From positions 1 through 6,771 of the forward strand of contig JAADHG010000189.1 in the NCBI GenBank assembly GCA_013151975.1: a stretch of 6,771 nt of DNA, given 5' to 3'. Shown one piece after another: positions 6,126 through 6,771 of the stretch. The translations under genes and the position numbers were made by a program. The notes under the pieces are model-generated. The model saw nothing but the letters and a program-made list of their open reading frames with translations, was not told the origin of the DNA and made no database searches. Every line of letters begins with the position of its first letter. Positions within the stretch are counted from its first letter, which is position 1. The stretch comes from Chlorobiota bacterium. GTDB taxonomy: Bacteria; Bacteroidota; Bacteroidia; Flavobacteriales; Flavobacteriaceae.

Positions 6126-6771
6126 ATGAAGACGAAAATTACACTGCTAATAGCAATACTTTTTTTAAGTTTTAATGTTGTTTCGGCTCAAGGTAATGAG
6201 GAAGACATGAATTCGCTCTCTATTTTTGTAGAGTATGCCAAAGCTAAAAATTACGACGCTGCTTATGGTCCATGGATGGAGTTAAGGAAAAGAAATCCTA
6301 AATTTAATAATGCTATTAACATTTATGGAGAAAGAATCCTTAAAGACAAGATTAAGAAATCTACTGGTGCTGAAAAAGTGGCGTTTATTAACGATTTAAT
6401 TAAGCTTTATAGCGAAAGACTAACCAACTTTGCCAGTAAGACCAAAAAGGGAGAATTTATGGCAAAAACCTGCCAATTAAAATATGATAACAAAAAACTT
6501 TTAAATATTGGCAAGGAAGAATTATATAATTGTTTTGATGATGCACTTTACTCGGCAGCACGTCTGCTGGAAATTCTGGCCAACGATGCACGCAGTTCCA
6601 GTGAAGTATTTGCCGAACTGCCGGACAGCGTGAATACACCTGAGCTGAATGTGCCGATGGCAGAAGGTGAACCGCCGGTGTTTATGGAGAAGCTGCTCAC
6701 CAGTGCTCACTTCGAGGACGCACGCATCGCTACCATCGACGGCATGCGGGTTGAATTCGAACGTGGCTGGG
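6126..6771 (+). CDS. Secreted TPR-type protein, N-terminal part, running in frame into foreign algC sequence
   Basis: The ATG at 6126 opens a frame that has no stop before the window ends (215 codons). Residues 1-21 form a signal peptide (KITLLIAILFLSFNVVSA, cleaved before Gln22). Residues about 30-136 resemble the start of the flavobacterial periplasmic or outer-membrane-associated TPR proteins that follow coaX and the barrel gene: 'LSIFVEYAKAKNYDAAYGPW', then 'YGERILKDKIKKSTGAEK', helical and Lys-rich. This part is AT-rich (for example 12 of 60 G+C in 6481-6540). From about residue 137 (FDDALYSAARLLEIL) onward the protein and base composition become those of an AlgC-type phosphomannomutase. 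The true C-terminal part of the TPR protein is therefore absent, and the ORF as read should not be taken as one natural protein. Native identity of the first 136 residues is fairly sure; the exact TPR count cannot be given. Confidence 0.75.
   Translation, partial: MKTKITLLIAILFLSFNVVSAQGNEEDMNSLSIFVEYAKAKNYDAAYGPWMELRKRNPKFNNAINIYGERILKDKIKKSTGAEKVAFINDLIKLYSERLTNFASKTKKGEFMAKTCQLKYDNKKLLNIGKEELYNCFDDALYSAARLLEILANDARSSSEVFAELPDSVNTPELNVPMAEGEPPVFMEKLLTSAHFEDARIATIDGMRVEFERGW
6534..6771 (+). CDS. algC: Fragment of AlgC-type phosphomannomutase/phosphoglucomutase, foreign to the rest of the window
   Basis: The translation 'FDDALYSAARLLEIL', 'VFAELPDSVNTPELNV' and 'IATIDGMRVEFERGW' matches the C-terminal region of the gammaproteobacterial AlgC/ManB phosphohexomutase. 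In Pseudomonas AlgC I recall 'FDDGIYSAARLLEILS' and 'TTLDGVRVDYPKGWGLVRASNT'. The window ends just before the phosphate-binding RASNT motif, and the catalytic serine, metal-binding and sugar-binding domains lie in the lost 5' part, so only a fragment is present. The enzyme interconverts mannose/glucose 6- and 1-phosphates for exopolysaccharide and LPS sugars. Codon use (CTG, GCC, CCG, CGC) and about 57% GC contrast sharply with the 20-37% just upstream. The 5' boundary is blurred because the FDDA codons (6534-6545) are still AT-rich and could belong to either parent. Confidence 0.8.

Noticed and set aside
6457..6710. Two overlapping minus-strand reading frames across the composition change
   Set aside because: Both span the chimeric junction antisense to recognisable proteins; they are products of the join and of high-GC shadow frames.
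6126..6771. Genuine natural fusion of a TPR protein with a phosphomannomutase domain
   Set aside because: Only the last domain of AlgC is present, without its catalytic parts. Base composition changes at the join, and the join sits at a short shared FDDA stretch, all typical of an artefact.

Overview
The window is mostly a low-GC chromosome segment from a marine-type flavobacterium (Bacteroidetes). This rests on AT-rich codon use, promoters of the TTTG / TAnnTTTG type, starts without Shine-Dalgarno sequences, and the gene order coaX, outer-membrane protein, TPR protein. The last roughly 220 bases do not belong to this genome. GC there rises to about 57% (97 of 171 bases in 6601-6771), and the translation becomes the C-terminal domain of a gammaproteobacterial AlgC-type phosphomannomutase.

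Left part (1-2980): the 3' portion of a Crp/Fnr-family regulator is followed, in the same direction, by a 797-residue, 14-helix membrane protein of the quinol-type nitric oxide reductase (qNOR/NorZ) superfamily. Its active site is not that of a NO reductase. One FeB histidine of the usual His-His pair is Asn551, the second-sphere Glu is Gln572, and the residues that bind quinol in qNOR are replaced. This is the pattern described for putative nitric oxide dismutases (Nod, 2 NO -> N2 + O2), known from Methylomirabilis, strain HdN1 and a few flavobacteria. The gap between regulator and enzyme holds two related palindromes (shared ATGTTnnATAACA) exactly 22 bp apart, which look like tandem operators for a Crp/Fnr-type protein.

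Middle (2981-4075): a heavily decayed pseudogene (several stops, at least three frame changes) of a conserved hypothetical protein, with an RNxxxH motif that may be HEPN-like. It is followed on the minus strand by tRNA-Phe(GAA), which has a textbook Bacteroidetes promoter and an intrinsic terminator. A coaX promoter element faces the other way.

Right part (4076-6771): coaX (type III pantothenate kinase) overlaps by 4 bp with a beta-barrel outer-membrane protein. Fourteen bases further on begins a secreted TPR-type protein, so these three probably form one operon. The TPR reading frame runs without a stop into the foreign algC segment at a point where both proteins can read Phe-Asp-Asp-Ala. 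This is best explained as a chimeric junction (amplification or assembly) at a short microhomology, not as a natural fusion.

The main biological interest is the regulator, twin operators and nod-like gene: a compact unit suggesting NO-responsive control of a putative oxygen-producing NO dismutase in a flavobacterium.
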